Numbered from the stretch's first letter, positions 29,454 to 39,802 are shown. The stretch is DNA of 64,000 nt from Saprospiraceae bacterium (GCA_016711125.1 JADJTQ010000005.1:558001-622000); one strand, 5' to 3'. Notes: generated by a model from the sequence alone, not told the origin. Program-made: numbers and translations.

Positions 29454-32069
29454 CTAATTCATCAACTCAGCAACTGGCTGCACTTCGACCAACCGGCTTG
29501 CTCTGCCATTGGTACTAAATGCCCTGATTTTAATCACATTAATATCTGAAGACAACTCCACGGGACCCCGGTATTCAGTCGAGAATGGATTGGGATCCGT
29601 GCCGTCTGTCGTGTATCGTAATTGCAGACCGGGATACTCCGAATTAATCCATAGTTTTCCATTTTCAATTTTTGCTCCCGGCGGACTAATCCGGTAGAAA
29701 TATCCTTCATTTGAATAGTCTAGCCTTGGTAATTCCAGTTTGCCAACCCGATTGGTGAATTTTGACCATTCCTGATCAATGGATTGTTTAAGTGCCTGTC
29801 TTGAGTTTGCTTTTGACCATGGTGGTGCAGCAGCCCATGCTCTTTCGGCTAATCCAAGCATTTTTGGCAAAAGCGAGTATTCAACCATCTGGGTATTCTT
29901 CAGCGTTTCTGACCATAGAGCGCCTTGAATTCCAAGTATATTTTCCTCAGCACCTGGTCGCAACGGTATTCGTTCGTTGGATAAAGTAATTCCATCCAAT
30001 GGATTACCCAATTCATCTTCCAAAATGCTTAAGAATATATTCGACGGAGTAAGTTCAAATGCATTTTTAGTGTCAATATACCCGGCCCAGAACAACCCAG
30101 GTTCGTCGGGTTCGTAGGTGTATGCAAGATCAAAATATAAGTTGCTGGCATTACACATGACTACTTGATAGCCCAGATTTGCTAACTGATAGGCCATATC
30201 TTCACCCCCACCGCCTACTATGGCATTCCAGGCATAGGAGATGACTCCCTTATTTAGGAATTCCGGATTGGGAATATTACCATCAGACGTGTGTTTGAGG
30301 GTGATTTCTTCCCAACCAGCAATCTTCAAGTTATATTTTTTTGCGATGTCCAGATAGCGCTGTACAAAATAAGGATGTAGGTCATCGACCGAATTAAGAT
30401 TCTGTTCATTTTTGATCAAACGACTACATTCGGACGATTCACTCCAGGCACCATGGGGTACTTCATCACCACCGGTATGAATAATACTTAATGGGGCTTC
30501 AGCCTCTCGGTACATGGAGACAACTTCCGAAATCACTTTTTCAAGAAAGGTATAGGTGTATTCCTGACAGACACAAATCACATTGTCATGATAATTTTGT
30601 GCGGAAGAATATTTAGAAGCATCATTTAAATCACTTAATAAATATGCTCGCGCATCCGCCTCCTTGCCTTGATTCATTAATTTTTCATAACGTGCTTTCA
30701 TTGCTATGATTGCTGCCCGGGCATGACCGGGGCCATTAATTTCGGGGATGACCTCGATGTGATGTTGTTTCGCAAACCGCAGTAAATCAATGAATTGCGA
30801 CTTAGTGTAATGCCCGGTGCCGGCACTAATTTGACCATCGGCTATACCACCTGAGCCATATGCAGGCGGTAGCATTGGTTCTCCACTCGTACTGAGTCCG
30901 CGTTTTGCTCCAACATCAGTCAGTTCTGGAAGTCCCGGAATTTCCAATCTCCAGCCCTCATCGTCAGTAATATGGAAATGTAATTTATTAAGTTTATAAA
31001 AAGCCATTAAACGAATGATTTTTTTAATGCTTTCTACGGGTTGAAAATTGCGGGCAACATCCAAATGCTGACCGCGATAGGCATAGCGAGGGCTGTCTGA
31101 AATCGATAGTGAGGGTATAATAATCTGATCAGCAGGTACTTTGTAAAACCCAGCCGGAATCAAGGCCTTAAGACTTTGGATTCCATAGAATATTCCCGCT
31201 GATGATGGACCAACAATTTGGATCGTATTTTCTCCGATTTTTAAATGATATGATTCTTGACTTTCAAAGAAATTAATGGTATCAAGTCTTAAATAAATAT
31301 TATGTTCTTCATTGTCTTTTGTCAAGCCTATTACTGCAGGATTTTGCAACACCTGATTTAATGTTTCTGCCAGATTAGTTGCTTCATTTTCAAGACCGAT
31401 GTCGTGCAAAATTTGAATACCCGATTTTAGTGCGAAATTACCCTTCTCGTAAACGATCTTCTGTGGCGTTGGTATGATTGGACTTAAACGGTCAGTAGGC
31501 ACATCTTCAATATATTTGTATTGGTCAAATCTGCTTTCGGCAGATATATAGATGGGTTCCTTTTTTCCTCCTTTGTCAAAAGTCAAACTTGTGGGAATAG
31601 GCTCTTGTACGTAGTTAGTGACGTTATGCACCGACCCATCATCCAATACGAAAGCGAGACCGTGTGGACAGTGAGTTTTTTTAATCATACCAACAGGCCA
31701 CTGATAAATGATGGTTTGTGAACCTCCTCCTGGAATTCCTGGAAAAGAATCAAGTGCAACAATTCTGTATAGATCTCCACCCATAGCCTCTATATCATAT
31801 TGATTCTCTGCCGTAGGTGGTAAATAGAAGGTAGTGGGCAATTGATTAAAGTACAGTTGCCATGACCCGCTGATCGCAGTGTCACCTTCATTGATGATGG
31901 TAAACGATGACGTTCGCTTATCATCTCCCATAGCAGCATCATCAACTAATTGCCATACTACTCTGACTAGGTTATCTTCTGGCCAAAAGGAAGTTGTCTG
32001 TGACGTTTTTTGCTGACAAGACAGCAGTAAGGGTAAGAAAAAAAGTAGGGTGAACAATCTCATCATCAA
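29454..32069 (-). CDS. GH20 beta-N-acetylhexosaminidase lipoprotein
   Basis: An 871-residue secreted enzyme that removes terminal GlcNAc/GalNAc. The lipoprotein signal is LFFLPLLLSCQQK. An N-terminal CHB_HEX-like beta domain (~30-160) precedes the GH20b domain (~190-320) and the catalytic barrel (~325-700): RYAYRGQHLDVARNFQ, KLHFHITDDEGWRLE, VIPEINGPGHARAA, and the catalytic Asp-Glu pair in HTGGDEVPHGAWS. The C-terminus has a chitobiase-like Ig fold (LQLRYTTDGTDPNPFSTEY). The frame is intact and the gene stands alone. The likely natural substrates are chitin oligomers or glycoprotein and peptidoglycan sugars. Confidence 0.93.
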   Translation of the reverse strand: MMMRLFTLLFFLPLLLSCQQKTSQTTSFWPEDNLVRVVWQLVDDAAMGDDKRTSSFTIINEGDTAISGSWQLYFNQLPTTFYLPPTAENQYDIEAMGGDLYRIVALDSFPGIPGGGSQTIIYQWPVGMIKKTHCPHGLAFVLDDGSVHNVTNYVQEPIPTSLTFDKGGKKEPIYISAESRFDQYKYIEDVPTDRLSPIIPTPQKIVYEKGNFALKSGIQILHDIGLENEATNLAETLNQVLQNPAVIGLTKDNEEHNIYLRLDTINFFESQESYHLKIGENTIQIVGPSSAGIFYGIQSLKALIPAGFYKVPADQIIIPSLSISDSPRYAYRGQHLDVARNFQPVESIKKIIRLMAFYKLNKLHFHITDDEGWRLEIPGLPELTDVGAKRGLSTSGEPMLPPAYGSGGIADGQISAGTGHYTKSQFIDLLRFAKQHHIEVIPEINGPGHARAAIIAMKARYEKLMNQGKEADARAYLLSDLNDASKYSSAQNYHDNVICVCQEYTYTFLEKVISEVVSMYREAEAPLSIIHTGGDEVPHGAWSESSECSRLIKNEQNLNSVDDLHPYFVQRYLDIAKKYNLKIAGWEEITLKHTSDGNIPNPEFLNKGVISYAWNAIVGGGGEDMAYQLANLGYQVVMCNASNLYFDLAYTYEPDEPGLFWAGYIDTKNAFELTPSNIFLSILEDELGNPLDGITLSNERIPLRPGAEENILGIQGALWSETLKNTQMVEYSLLPKMLGLAERAWAAAPPWSKANSRQALKQSIDQEWSKFTNRVGKLELPRLDYSNEGYFYRISPPGAKIENGKLWINSEYPGLQLRYTTDGTDPNPFSTEYRGPVELSSDINVIKIRAFSTNGRASRLVEVQPVAELMN

Positions 32070-32287
32070 TAGACTTTAATCACAAAAATGATAAAATTCA
32101 TTGATTATGCGGTGGCATCATTTTTTTGAACCCAACTGGTTCTCACATTCACATTTTCGAATGTACCAGATGCCTGGTCTTTGGCACACTATAAGCCTGT
32201 AGATGATGATTTAACACATAATTAATTTCAATAGATTAAAGGAATTATGTAAAACTGACTAAATTGATGCAAGAAAAAAATTGACCT

Positions 32288-32770
32288 ATGCTTATCGACC
32301 AACGATGGAGAAGACTCAATGGACAGGAGATCAGTCGGCCTCTAATTGATTCAGTAGAGCGAACAATCAAGGAGGAACATGCGGCTGGACACCGGTTGAA
32401 AGTATGCATTGGGACCGATTCTCAGAGTTATCATGATCTAATTGAATTTGCCACAGTCATTGTATTCTTACGTGAAAAGAAGGGTGGTTTCATGTTTATC
32501 AATAATTCGAGGGTCACCATTCAGATGGGGATAAAAGAACGTATGATCACTGAAGTAGCCAAATCAGTTGAGGTAGCCTATGCTCTTTGTGACTTGTTAG
32601 ACCGGTATCACGTTGAGCTGGAAGTTCATGCGGACATAAATACTGATCCCGGATTTCAATCAAACACAGCACTGAAAGAAGCCATGGGATATATCATGAG
32701 CATGGGCTTTGTATTCAAAGCTAAACCTGATGCATTTGCCAGTAGTAGTTGTGCAGATAAGGTCATCTAG
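32288..32770 (+). CDS. YkuK/DUF458-family RNase H-like protein
   Basis: A 160-residue cytoplasmic protein of the DUF458 family, which has an RNase H-like fold. The conserved start of the fold is KVCIGTDSQSYHD (~38-50), with the acidic residue typical of the family; LEVHADINTDPGFQSN follows near 110 and FKAKPDAFASSSCADK closes the protein. The biochemical activity of the family is not established. The asparaginase gene begins 15 bases downstream, so the two are very likely co-transcribed. Confidence 0.8.
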   Translation: MLIDQRWRRLNGQEISRPLIDSVERTIKEEHAAGHRLKVCIGTDSQSYHDLIEFATVIVFLREKKGGFMFINNSRVTIQMGIKERMITEVAKSVEVAYALCDLLDRYHVELEVHADINTDPGFQSNTALKEAMGYIMSMGFVFKAKPDAFASSSCADKVI

Positions 32771-32785
32771 CGCGAGGTTTAACGG

Positions 32786-33275
32786 ATGATTCAGATTTTC
32801 ATTACCGGTGGCACATTCGACAAAGAGTATAATTATATAACCGGCGAGCTTACTTTTTCTAAAACACATGTTAATGACATGTTGAAGCGTGGTCGTTGCG
32901 GTGTCGATGTAGATGTTAGGACGATCATGATGAAAGACAGTTTACAGATGTCAGAAGACGACCGTATGTTAATCCTGCAAGCTTGTCAGTCTACTGAACA
33001 CGAAAAGATTGTAATTACCCATGGAACGGATACGATGGTTGCGACTGCGACTTTTATAGCATCGGCAAATTTATCCAAGACCATTGTACTGACTGGCGCG
33101 ATGATACCCCTACACCTTTGGTACTTCCTCTGACGGATTTTTCAATTTAGGGAGTGCCCTTGGCTTTGCGCAATGCCTCGAATCCGGGGTATACGTTGTG
33201 ATGAATGGCAGATGTTTTGATTGGGCAAATGTCAAGAAGAACTACACGACCGGGTACTTTGAAGCTTCGTCATAG
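32786..33275 (+). CDS. Short type I asparaginase-family protein (one frameshift)
   Basis: A ~162-residue protein equal to the N-terminal domain of type I asparaginases. Both catalytic threonine motifs are present: ITGGTFDKEYN at the start and VITHGTDTMVATA near residue 76. An extra C in the run at 33106-33109 shifts the frame; without it GAMIP runs on into YTFGTSSDGFFNLGSALGF and GVYVVMNGRCFDW, ending at 33275. Proteins of this one-domain length are known in several bacteria, so the shortness is not truncation. Substrate and partner are unknown. It follows the DUF458 gene at 15 bases. Confidence 0.85.
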
Positions 33276-33331
33276 TAAGATTTGTTGGGTGACCCTGATT
33301 AAAGTCTGAATCTGGCAGCTGCAATAACACT

Positions 33332-33793
33332 TCAGATAGCATGCGGATCAATCAGCATAGTCCGGCTATTGCCGGGTTCGCCTTCTTTTACTGAAATATT
33401 CAAGCTTTGGTCGATGACTGGCGCTTCTGGGTCAAAGACTATGGTGGCAACTACTTCCTCACTGCCATTGTCATGAGCAATTAATTGGTAATGAGTAAGC
33501 ACTTTCACAGGCACATGATCAGCAAAAACGAGAGTCCGAACCTCCCGTGCAGGGTCTCCCATTTCTGTCAATGTCGAATAGTGAATTCCGTCTTCACTTT
33601 TTCGAATGATATAGAGTTTACCAGAGGTTCTCAGGCTATCCATTCTCACTTGTAAGATGACCTCCTGAAGATGCATTTCCTCCACTGTGAAGATCGAGTT
33701 GGAAACTTTAGAAGAATCAGCCATGAGGGTCACTGTTATTAAACTGAATATCGTGACTACCAGGATCACATTCTTATGAATAATCGTTTTCAT
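33332..33793 (-). CDS. Secreted hypothetical protein with an Fn3-like stretch
   Basis: 153 residues, not recognised as a named family. The N-terminus (NVILVVTIFSLITVTLMA) is a signal peptide. The middle (GKLYIIRKSEDGIHYSTLT, then LTHYQLIAHDNGSEE) looks like the second half of a fibronectin-III/Ig-type beta sandwich as found in the C-terminal regions of Bacteroidota secreted proteins. It has no enzyme motif and no cysteines. Convergent with the asparaginase gene, with a 56-base gap. Confidence 0.6.
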   Translation of the reverse strand: MKTIIHKNVILVVTIFSLITVTLMADSSKVSNSIFTVEEMHLQEVILQVRMDSLRTSGKLYIIRKSEDGIHYSTLTEMGDPAREVRTLVFADHVPVKVLTHYQLIAHDNGSEEVVATIVFDPEAPVIDQSLNISVKEGEPGNSRTMLIDPHAI

Positions 33794-34262
33794 TGTTTTT
33801 CAATAGTTTAAAATAATACTGCATAGTTAAGCTAAAACAAAGCACAAGTCCACTTCGCTAGATTTATCCTAGGAGAAAGTCGACGAATCCAAGCAAAAAA
33901 TCTTTAAACTTCAATTATTGTGCTTGGATGTATTTTTAAGGATCGAAAAAGGTGACAAACATCAGATAAACAATGTTTTATGTATTCTACTTATCAATTA
34001 TTAGTGAGATATGTAGAGGTTTTGCAGGAGATATTGACCATTTGGCCATGGATGAGCGGGAAACAAACCATATACTTGCCCCAAAAATAAGATGGAGGTG
34101 GTTATCGTTTGATAGTGGAAGAAGAGTTGTGGAATGGTTTTTGTTGTGGAAATAATTGATTTTTAGTTGTTAATGATTTAAAAAAATTCTTTATTTGTAG
34201 ATTGAAAAGGTACTTTTGACGTACGTTTTGAATCGAAAATTGCTAAATTCTAAATATTTGAA
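33794..34262 (+). promoter_or_regulatory. Upstream region of the OmpA gene with a possible -7 box
   Basis: TACTTTTG at 34211-34218 fits the Bacteroidota -7 element TAnnTTTG and lies 45 bases before the ompA-like ATG. A TTTG at 34194-34197 is too close to be a standard -33 box. A 60-codon open frame at 33973-34155 has no recognisable features and I do not call it. Nothing else is seen in the ~470 bases. Confidence 0.4.
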
Positions 34263-35690
34263 ATGAAGACCCTCTACTTAGTAATTGCATTTTCACTTTT
34301 TCTGGGCCTCGCTTCGGTTGAATCGCAAAACCCGCTGAGGCCAGATGCTCTGTCTTTTAAGGCTCTTTTTCTGGATTACCAAAGCCCAATTACAGGCAAC
34401 TATGGTAATTTAAGAAATTATAAAAATGGATTTGAAGTGTCTTATCAGCGCAATATCAATAACTACATTAATGTTTCGGTGCCATTGAGGGTTGGCGTCG
34501 TTAATTTTAACGATGACTTTAAGAACGATGCCATTGTGAGCATTGGAGCTCAGGTACATGGTCAATTGTGGAAAGCAGGTTCTCAGGCAATTCCATATGT
34601 CTTAACTGGTGCGCACGCCGTGTATGAAAGACAGGCCGGGAGTTTTGGCATTGAAATACCGATTGGATTGGGGCTGGATGTGAAAATGGGAAAAAATGCA
34701 TACTTCAATGTGCAGTTGGAATATCACCTTGGTTTAGAAGGTAATAGAAATAATCTGCAACACGGCATTGGATTTCGATATTTGATCGGTAAGAAGGCAA
34801 CAATGCCGGAAATACCACTAAAACCTACTGACTTTGATGGTGACGGAATTCCAGATGAAGAAGACAATTGTCCTGACATCGCTGGCTTACTCGAATTGAA
34901 AGGATGTCCAGACACCGATGGTGACGGTATTGCTGATTCAGAAGATCAATGCCCTGATTTTGCTGGTAGCATTGAGTTAAATGGATGTCCCGATACAGAT
35001 GGAGATGGAGTGTCTGACAATGAAGATGAATGCCCCAGTTTGAAAGGGACGATTGAAAATAATGGATGCCCGATTACCGATAAAGATGGAGATGGAGTAC
35101 TTGACTCTGAGGATGCCTGTCCTGATACACCGGGTTCGATAGCAACTAAGGGCTGCCCGGATGCAGATAGCGATGGCGTACCTGACTCAGATGACTTGTG
35201 CCCGAATGATGCGGGTTTTAAGCAATTTAATGGATGTCCGGATCGGGATGGTGATGGTGTCCATGACGGTATCGATCGTTGCCCAGGTACGATCGGTCTG
35301 GCAAGTAATAACGGATGTCCGGTAGTACGGAGAGAGGTCAAAGAGCTTTTGGATTTTGCCCAAAGGGCGGTACAGTTTGATGTCGGAAGAGCTACCCTGA
35401 GACCAGAATCTACCCCGGTTTTGAATCAAATTCTGGATATATTAAACCGGTACGCAGATTATGGATTGGCGATTTCAGGGCACACGGATGCAACCGGAGA
35501 AACATACACGAATCTTAGTCTGTCAGAAAGCAGAGCAAAAGCATGTTACGATTATTTAATAGCAAAAGGAATAAGCACCGATCGTTTGAGTTATGTTGGT
35601 TTTGGAGAAACACGGCCTATTGCCACCAATGCAACTGACGAAGGTCGAAGACTCAATCGAAGAGTCGAATTTGAGATTAAATTTAAGTAA
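34263..35690 (+). CDS. OmpA-family outer membrane protein with thrombospondin type 3 repeats
   Basis: 475 residues. A signal peptide (MKTLYLVIAFSLFLGLASVE) precedes an eight-stranded-barrel-like region (~25-180), then six or so calcium-binding TSP3 repeats of the form DTDGDGIADSEDQCP (~195-360), and a C-terminal OmpA peptidoglycan-binding domain (LAISGHTDATG, LSLSESRAKACYDYL, DEGRRLNRRVEFEI). It links the outer membrane to the cell wall. The repeated aspartate clusters explain the long open frames on the other strand. A good hairpin terminator follows 30 bases after the stop. The frame is intact and the gene is monocistronic. Confidence 0.93.
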   Translation: MKTLYLVIAFSLFLGLASVESQNPLRPDALSFKALFLDYQSPITGNYGNLRNYKNGFEVSYQRNINNYINVSVPLRVGVVNFNDDFKNDAIVSIGAQVHGQLWKAGSQAIPYVLTGAHAVYERQAGSFGIEIPIGLGLDVKMGKNAYFNVQLEYHLGLEGNRNNLQHGIGFRYLIGKKATMPEIPLKPTDFDGDGIPDEEDNCPDIAGLLELKGCPDTDGDGIADSEDQCPDFAGSIELNGCPDTDGDGVSDNEDECPSLKGTIENNGCPITDKDGDGVLDSEDACPDTPGSIATKGCPDADSDGVPDSDDLCPNDAGFKQFNGCPDRDGDGVHDGIDRCPGTIGLASNNGCPVVRREVKELLDFAQRAVQFDVGRATLRPESTPVLNQILDILNRYADYGLAISGHTDATGETYTNLSLSESRAKACYDYLIAKGISTDRLSYVGFGETRPIATNATDEGRRLNRRVEFEIKFK

Positions 35691-35719
35691 GAAACAGTTA
35701 GGAATTTATCGTAATGATG

Positions 35720-35748
35720 GAAGGGTTGCCCGTGGTGAGCAGCCCTTC
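35720..35748 (+). terminator. Rho-independent-like terminator after the OmpA gene
   Basis: GAAGGGTTGC pairs with GCAGCCCTTC around a nine-base loop (10-bp stem with one G-T pair), followed by TGTCATTT. It lies between two converging genes and could serve the OmpA transcript; the T tract is weak. Confidence 0.6.
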
Positions 35749-35852
35749 TGTCATTTAATCCGAGTTAAGAAATAAGGAGAACCGGTCGCAAAATGGAAAT
35801 TGAAATCAACACTTTGCATTAGATTTCCAGTATAACCGAGCTTGATCTCCAA

Positions 35853-36554
35853 TCAGGGTTTTATACTTTTTTCATCTATACCCAGCCTCGAACTATAGGT
35901 CTTTTGTTCATTCACAATTCCTTTTGTGATAAAGTATTGAGCGAAGCTATAAGTACTCATGATTAGAAATCCAGAAGCTGGCACAGGTGAGTAAAATTTA
36001 TTAAGCGCGAGGATGGAGTCCGAAATAACAAAAAAGGACTGCCCCGATGCTCACAAACGAATAGCTGTGAGTAGGGGATTGGCTGATTCGGTTGATCGCC
36101 ATCAAGGCCATGGTGAGGATGACCAGCATATAGCACATAACCGGGATCAATAAGCTACCCAAGGAGTGTCGGATCATGGTAAAAAAATAAGACCATATAA
36201 AAAGGAAGATCACTGTACTGCCTACAAGAATCCCGAGATTTCTCTGTTTGGTTTTAAATCCTTTTGAGAATATGACCAAATAGAAAATATGAGCAAACAA
36301 AAAGGAGATCAACCCCGCTTGAAATAGACCAGTCGAATTTCGGGAATCATCAAAAAGATATCACCCGCCAGAGAAAATGATAACGCCAATGCTAACAATC
36401 GTTTGCTCTGAGGGTCAACAAAGGATGCTTGCAATACCCAAAGGATCAAGGTGCCAACAATAAAGGGCTTCAAAATTAGGGAGATTATGGGTTCATGTGG
36501 AATCAACATGAGTGTTAGGTAGATTGCAACCACCGTAAAAAAGAATTTGATCAT
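35853..36554 (-). CDS. YhhN-family membrane protein (lysoplasmalogenase-like), two frameshifts
   Basis: A ~233-residue integral membrane protein with about eight helices, read in three frames. Frame 1 from 36554 (MIKFFFTVVAIYLTLMLIPH ... LALALSFSLAGDIFLMIP) carries the conserved G-D of the family; near 36310 it passes into LISFLFAHIFYLVIFSKGF; near 36025 into SDSILALNKFYSPVPASGF and a last helix, ending at 35853. The GDxxL and SDSxLAxxKF blocks are typical of YhhN proteins, some of which cleave the vinyl-ether bond of lysoplasmalogens. Whether this organism has plasmalogens cannot be told from the sequence. Confidence 0.8.
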
Positions 36555-36930
36555 CTAACTATTTTGATTAGTGACAAAGTAACAAAAAAGAACTGCTCAC
36601 CCTCTACCATTGTGTCAAATGGGCTATGTCTAAAATTTGCACTTGCTAGCAGCTTTATGCCAGGTTGTTCATTTTACTTCTCCGAGGTTTAACCCTGTCT
36701 GACTTCAGGCTTCCTAAATGTATTGATAATCAATTGTTTAATTTTCCCATTTGAGCAGGGTATTTACGACGATTTCGAGTTTTAGATTTGGTTTAAGAGC
36801 ATTAAGATGGTGATCTACATCACTCTCGACAATGATCTTCGTCACTTTGGACTTTATTGTGAATCTCCTATTTTTGATTGATGGTTGGATCCTGAATCCG
36901 GCATACCAAAAACTGAACCTAACTCAAAAC
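36555..36930. other. Divergent intergenic region without a recognised feature
   Basis: About 375 bases between the YhhN and peroxidase genes. Both promoters should be here but no clear boxes were found. An in-frame upstream ATG at 36832 would extend the peroxidase; I reject that start because it would put the lipoprotein signal 33 residues inside the protein. Confidence 0.5.
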
Positions 36931-38287
36931 ATGAATTTCAAATTCACCGTCTTAGTTTTCCTAAGTATATCACTCTATTTAGCTTGCAGTAAAGAATCAA
37001 CCGATCAGATCTCCAAACGTGACTCTAATGATTTGGATAATGAATTGGTCGATGCATTAGATGCGGCTTCACCCAGTGGCCGCTTCTTCCATTTTATCCT
37101 TGCTGATGAAAATAAATTCGAATTCTTGCCTAATCAGGATCCGTCTAATCGCGTGACTCGCGAAAAGGTCAAACTTGGAAGGGCGATCTTTTTTGATACA
37201 GGTCTGGCTCAGGATGCCAGAGATAAAAGTTGCTATGAGACTTATTCGTGCAGTACCTGCCATGTGCCTGAAAAAGGATTTTTACCCGGTCGAATGCAAG
37301 GTATCGCCGACGGGGCGCCGGGCTTTGGAGAGTTTGGAAGTACTAAGTATATTGGCACCCTATACTGAAGATGCCCTGGATGCTCAGGGTGTGAGGCCAC
37401 TCACCGTATTGAACGTCGCATATATGACTAACACACTTTGGAGTGGTTTGTTTGGAGCTCATGATGTGAATGAAGGCACCGAAGATGTTTGGGTGGGAAC
37501 GCTTCCTGAGGTCAATCATCGGGGCTTTGTTGGATTGGAAAGTCAAAATATAGAGGGGGTAAAACTCCATAGAATGTCTGTGAATCAACACGTTCTCAAT
37601 GATTATGGATACCGCGATCTATTTGACACTGCATTTCCCGATTTGGAGGTCCACGAAAGGTATTCGGACCAGGCAATCAGTTTTGCTCTGGGTGCTTATT
37701 TGAGAACCTTATTGACCACCAAAGCACCATTTCAGAAATGGCTAAAGGGAGATCGCAATGCTTTGACTTCGACACAGAAGGAAGGCGCTCTGTTGTTTTT
37801 TGGCAAAGCCCGGTGTTATAAATGTCACAATAGTCCTGCCCTCAGTGGTATGAATTTTCATGCCTTGGGCACCAAGGATCTTTATCTGCAAGGTGGTGTC
37901 AACACCGGACCCGATGATGCGAGGAATCTTGGTCGTGCCATGTTTACCAAGGATCCGAACGACAACTATAGATTTAAGGTACCCCAACTTTATAATCTCA
38001 AAGATTATGTGACCTTTTTCCACGGGAGTTCTAAGTCTTCTCTTGAAGAGGTTCTTGACTTCAAGATTAAAGCGCAATCTGAAAATGAAAGGGTCACCCA
38101 AGAGCATCTCTCTACTTTATTTCAACCATTGGAGCTCACTGGGTCGGAAAAGCTGGCCATCTTGGATTTCTTGGAAAATGGTCTCCATGATGCAGAAGTA
38201 AGTCGATTTGTTCCCAGTGCAGTGCCATCTGGTTTATGTTTTCCCAATAATGATGCACAATCGAAATCAGATTTAGGTTGTGACTAG
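36931..38287 (+). CDS. Di-haem cytochrome c peroxidase/MauG-family lipoprotein (one frameshift)
   Basis: An exported di-haem protein of ~451 residues. The start at 36931 gives a lipoprotein signal (FTVLVFLSISLYLACSKES). The first haem motif CSTCH is at nt ~37250, the second, CYKCH, at nt ~37815; FFDTGLAQDARDKSC and VRPLTVLNVAYMTNTLWSG are typical of the family, as is VPQLYNLKDYVTFFHG near the end. The frame changes between 37300 and 37365; both pieces match the same family, so it is one gene. It may reduce peroxide or oxidise a partner substrate in the periplasm. The divergent YhhN gene is unrelated in function as far as I can see. Confidence 0.87.
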
Positions 38288-38427
38288 TTTGGGTTCGGGG
38301 CTGTTTCCGAAATCTTTGTGATTATTTCCTGAATGAATTTGATTGTCTATCTTACCTGTACTGATCAATTGCAGGTAATCATGGATAACTCTTTTGGAAA
38401 TCTTTTTATTCTAAATGCTTTCTCTTC

Positions 38428-39291
38428 TTGGGCACCTCTGGTTTTCTTTTTTTCTTCCATATCGATGGTATTGCCCAGGAAGATGGATTTTCCATTGGAG
38501 TAATTGCTGACTGTCAGTTTTGTAGTGATCCTGGTGAGGGCATCAGAAAATATGCACAATCTCAGACTAAGCTCTCCGCTTGTGTAAAGCATTTCAATGA
38601 CTCGAATCTGGACTTCGTCATTCACCTCGGAGACTTTATTGACCGGGATTTTGCAAGTTTTCAGGTCGTAAAACCGATCTATGATTCGCTGATCATGCCC
38701 CGGTATCATGTGCTTGGTAACCATGATTTTTCGGTGGATCCGGAAAAAAAGGAGGAGATCCCATCGTTATTGGGTATACCATCGCGATTTGATTATTTCG
38801 ACTTAAAGGGCTGGAGATTTATCATTTTAGACGGCAACGATCTTAGCTTTCACGCCTATCCTGAAAGTAGCGATAAGCACAAAAAGTCGAGCAGATACTA
38901 TGAGGAACATCTAGTCACGTCGCCAAAATGGAATGGTGCAATAGGAGCAGAGCAGGTGAATTGGTTAAAGCAACTCTTAGTGGACGCCGATCAATTGCAA
39001 TTGAATGTGATGCTATATTGCCATTTTCCTGTATTTCCCGAAAATGTGCATAATCTTTGGAATGCTGGTGAAGTCGCGTCAGTCATTCGAGATCATCCAT
39101 GTGTAAAGGCCTATGTAAATGGTCATAATCATGAAGGCAATTATGGCACTGATGAAGGAATACACTATCTGACTTTAAAGGGAATGGTGGATACTCATGA
39201 TACCTCTTATGCCATCTTTGATATTAGACACCAAAGCATTGTGGTGAAAGGTTTCGGCAGAGAAATAGATCGAGTGCTAAAGTTGAGATGA
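38428..39291 (+). CDS. Exported metallophosphoesterase
   Basis: A calcineurin-like phosphoesterase of ~287 residues. Metal motifs: IGVIADCQF (first Asp), LDFVIHLGDFIDRD (GD), HVLGNHDF (GNHD), MLYCHFPVFP and AYVNGHNHEG (GHxH). The open frame begins at a TTG (38428) with FLFFFHIDGIAQ, which looks like the back half of a signal peptide; an ATG at 38415 in another frame could be the true start if a base is wrong in the T-rich stretch at 38440-38455. The start is therefore uncertain. It is close to the manganese-dependent ADP-ribose/CDP-alcohol diphosphatase branch by its general layout, but the substrate is not certain. Confidence 0.85.
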   Translation: MGTSGFLFFFHIDGIAQEDGFSIGVIADCQFCSDPGEGIRKYAQSQTKLSACVKHFNDSNLDFVIHLGDFIDRDFASFQVVKPIYDSLIMPRYHVLGNHDFSVDPEKKEEIPSLLGIPSRFDYFDLKGWRFIILDGNDLSFHAYPESSDKHKKSSRYYEEHLVTSPKWNGAIGAEQVNWLKQLLVDADQLQLNVMLYCHFPVFPENVHNLWNAGEVASVIRDHPCVKAYVNGHNHEGNYGTDEGIHYLTLKGMVDTHDTSYAIFDIRHQSIVVKGFGREIDRVLKLR

Positions 39292-39301
39292 TTCACATGC
39301 G

Positions 39302-39802
39302 TTAAAACCCTTTTTCTTTTAAACTGTTCACCTGTTCATAAACAGCATCTTCAAGGTCAGATTTATATTTTATCACCCGGGCCATGATCTGGGGGTCAGC
39401 CGAACCTAAGATCTGAGCAGCCAGAATACCGGCATTTTTTGCGCCATTCAATGCCACAGTAGCCACCGGTACCCCACCCGGCATTTGCAAAATTGACAAG
39501 ACCGAGTCCCAACCATCGATTGAATTGGACGATTTGATGGGTACTCCGATTACAGGGAGTGGACTTAAAGCAGCAACCATACCCGGTAGATGAGCAGCCC
39601 CACCTGCTCCCGCTATAATTACCTTTAGTCCACGTTGGTGTGCTTCTCGCGCGTATTCAAACATTCGGCCGGGTGTCCGGTGCGCAGAAACAATCGTTAT
39701 TTCATATTCAATTGAAAATTGATCGAGAATTTCTGCAGCTGATTTCATGATCGGAAGATCAGAATCGGACCCCATTATGACCCCTACTACTGGTTTTTTC
39801 AT
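39302..39802 (-). CDS. purE: N5-carboxyaminoimidazole ribonucleotide mutase
   Basis: A 166-residue class I PurE acting in purine synthesis, where it moves the carboxyl group of N5-CAIR to give CAIR. The family signatures are clear: VVGVIMGSDSDLPIMKSAAE at the N-terminus, VSAHRTPGRMFEYA near 40, IAGAGGAAHLPGMVAAL near 65, and VATVALNGAKNAGILAAQIL near the end. The length is normal and the frame intact. purK is not adjacent. The gene is divergent from pyrC, so two nucleotide synthesis genes share the upstream region, but no regulatory site was recognised. Confidence 0.96.
   Translation of the reverse strand: MKKPVVGVIMGSDSDLPIMKSAAEILDQFSIEYEITIVSAHRTPGRMFEYAREAHQRGLKVIIAGAGGAAHLPGMVAALSPLPVIGVPIKSSNSIDGWDSVLSILQMPGGVPVATVALNGAKNAGILAAQILGSADPQIMARVIKYKSDLEDAVYEQVNSLKEKGF

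Noticed and set aside
33973..34155. 60-codon open frame upstream of the OmpA gene
   Set aside because: No signal peptide, domain or ribosome site supports it, and it covers the likely OmpA promoter region.
34946..35341. 131-codon Ser/Pro-rich open frame opposite the OmpA gene
   Set aside because: It is the reverse complement of the Asp-rich thrombospondin-3 repeats, which always gives such shadows.
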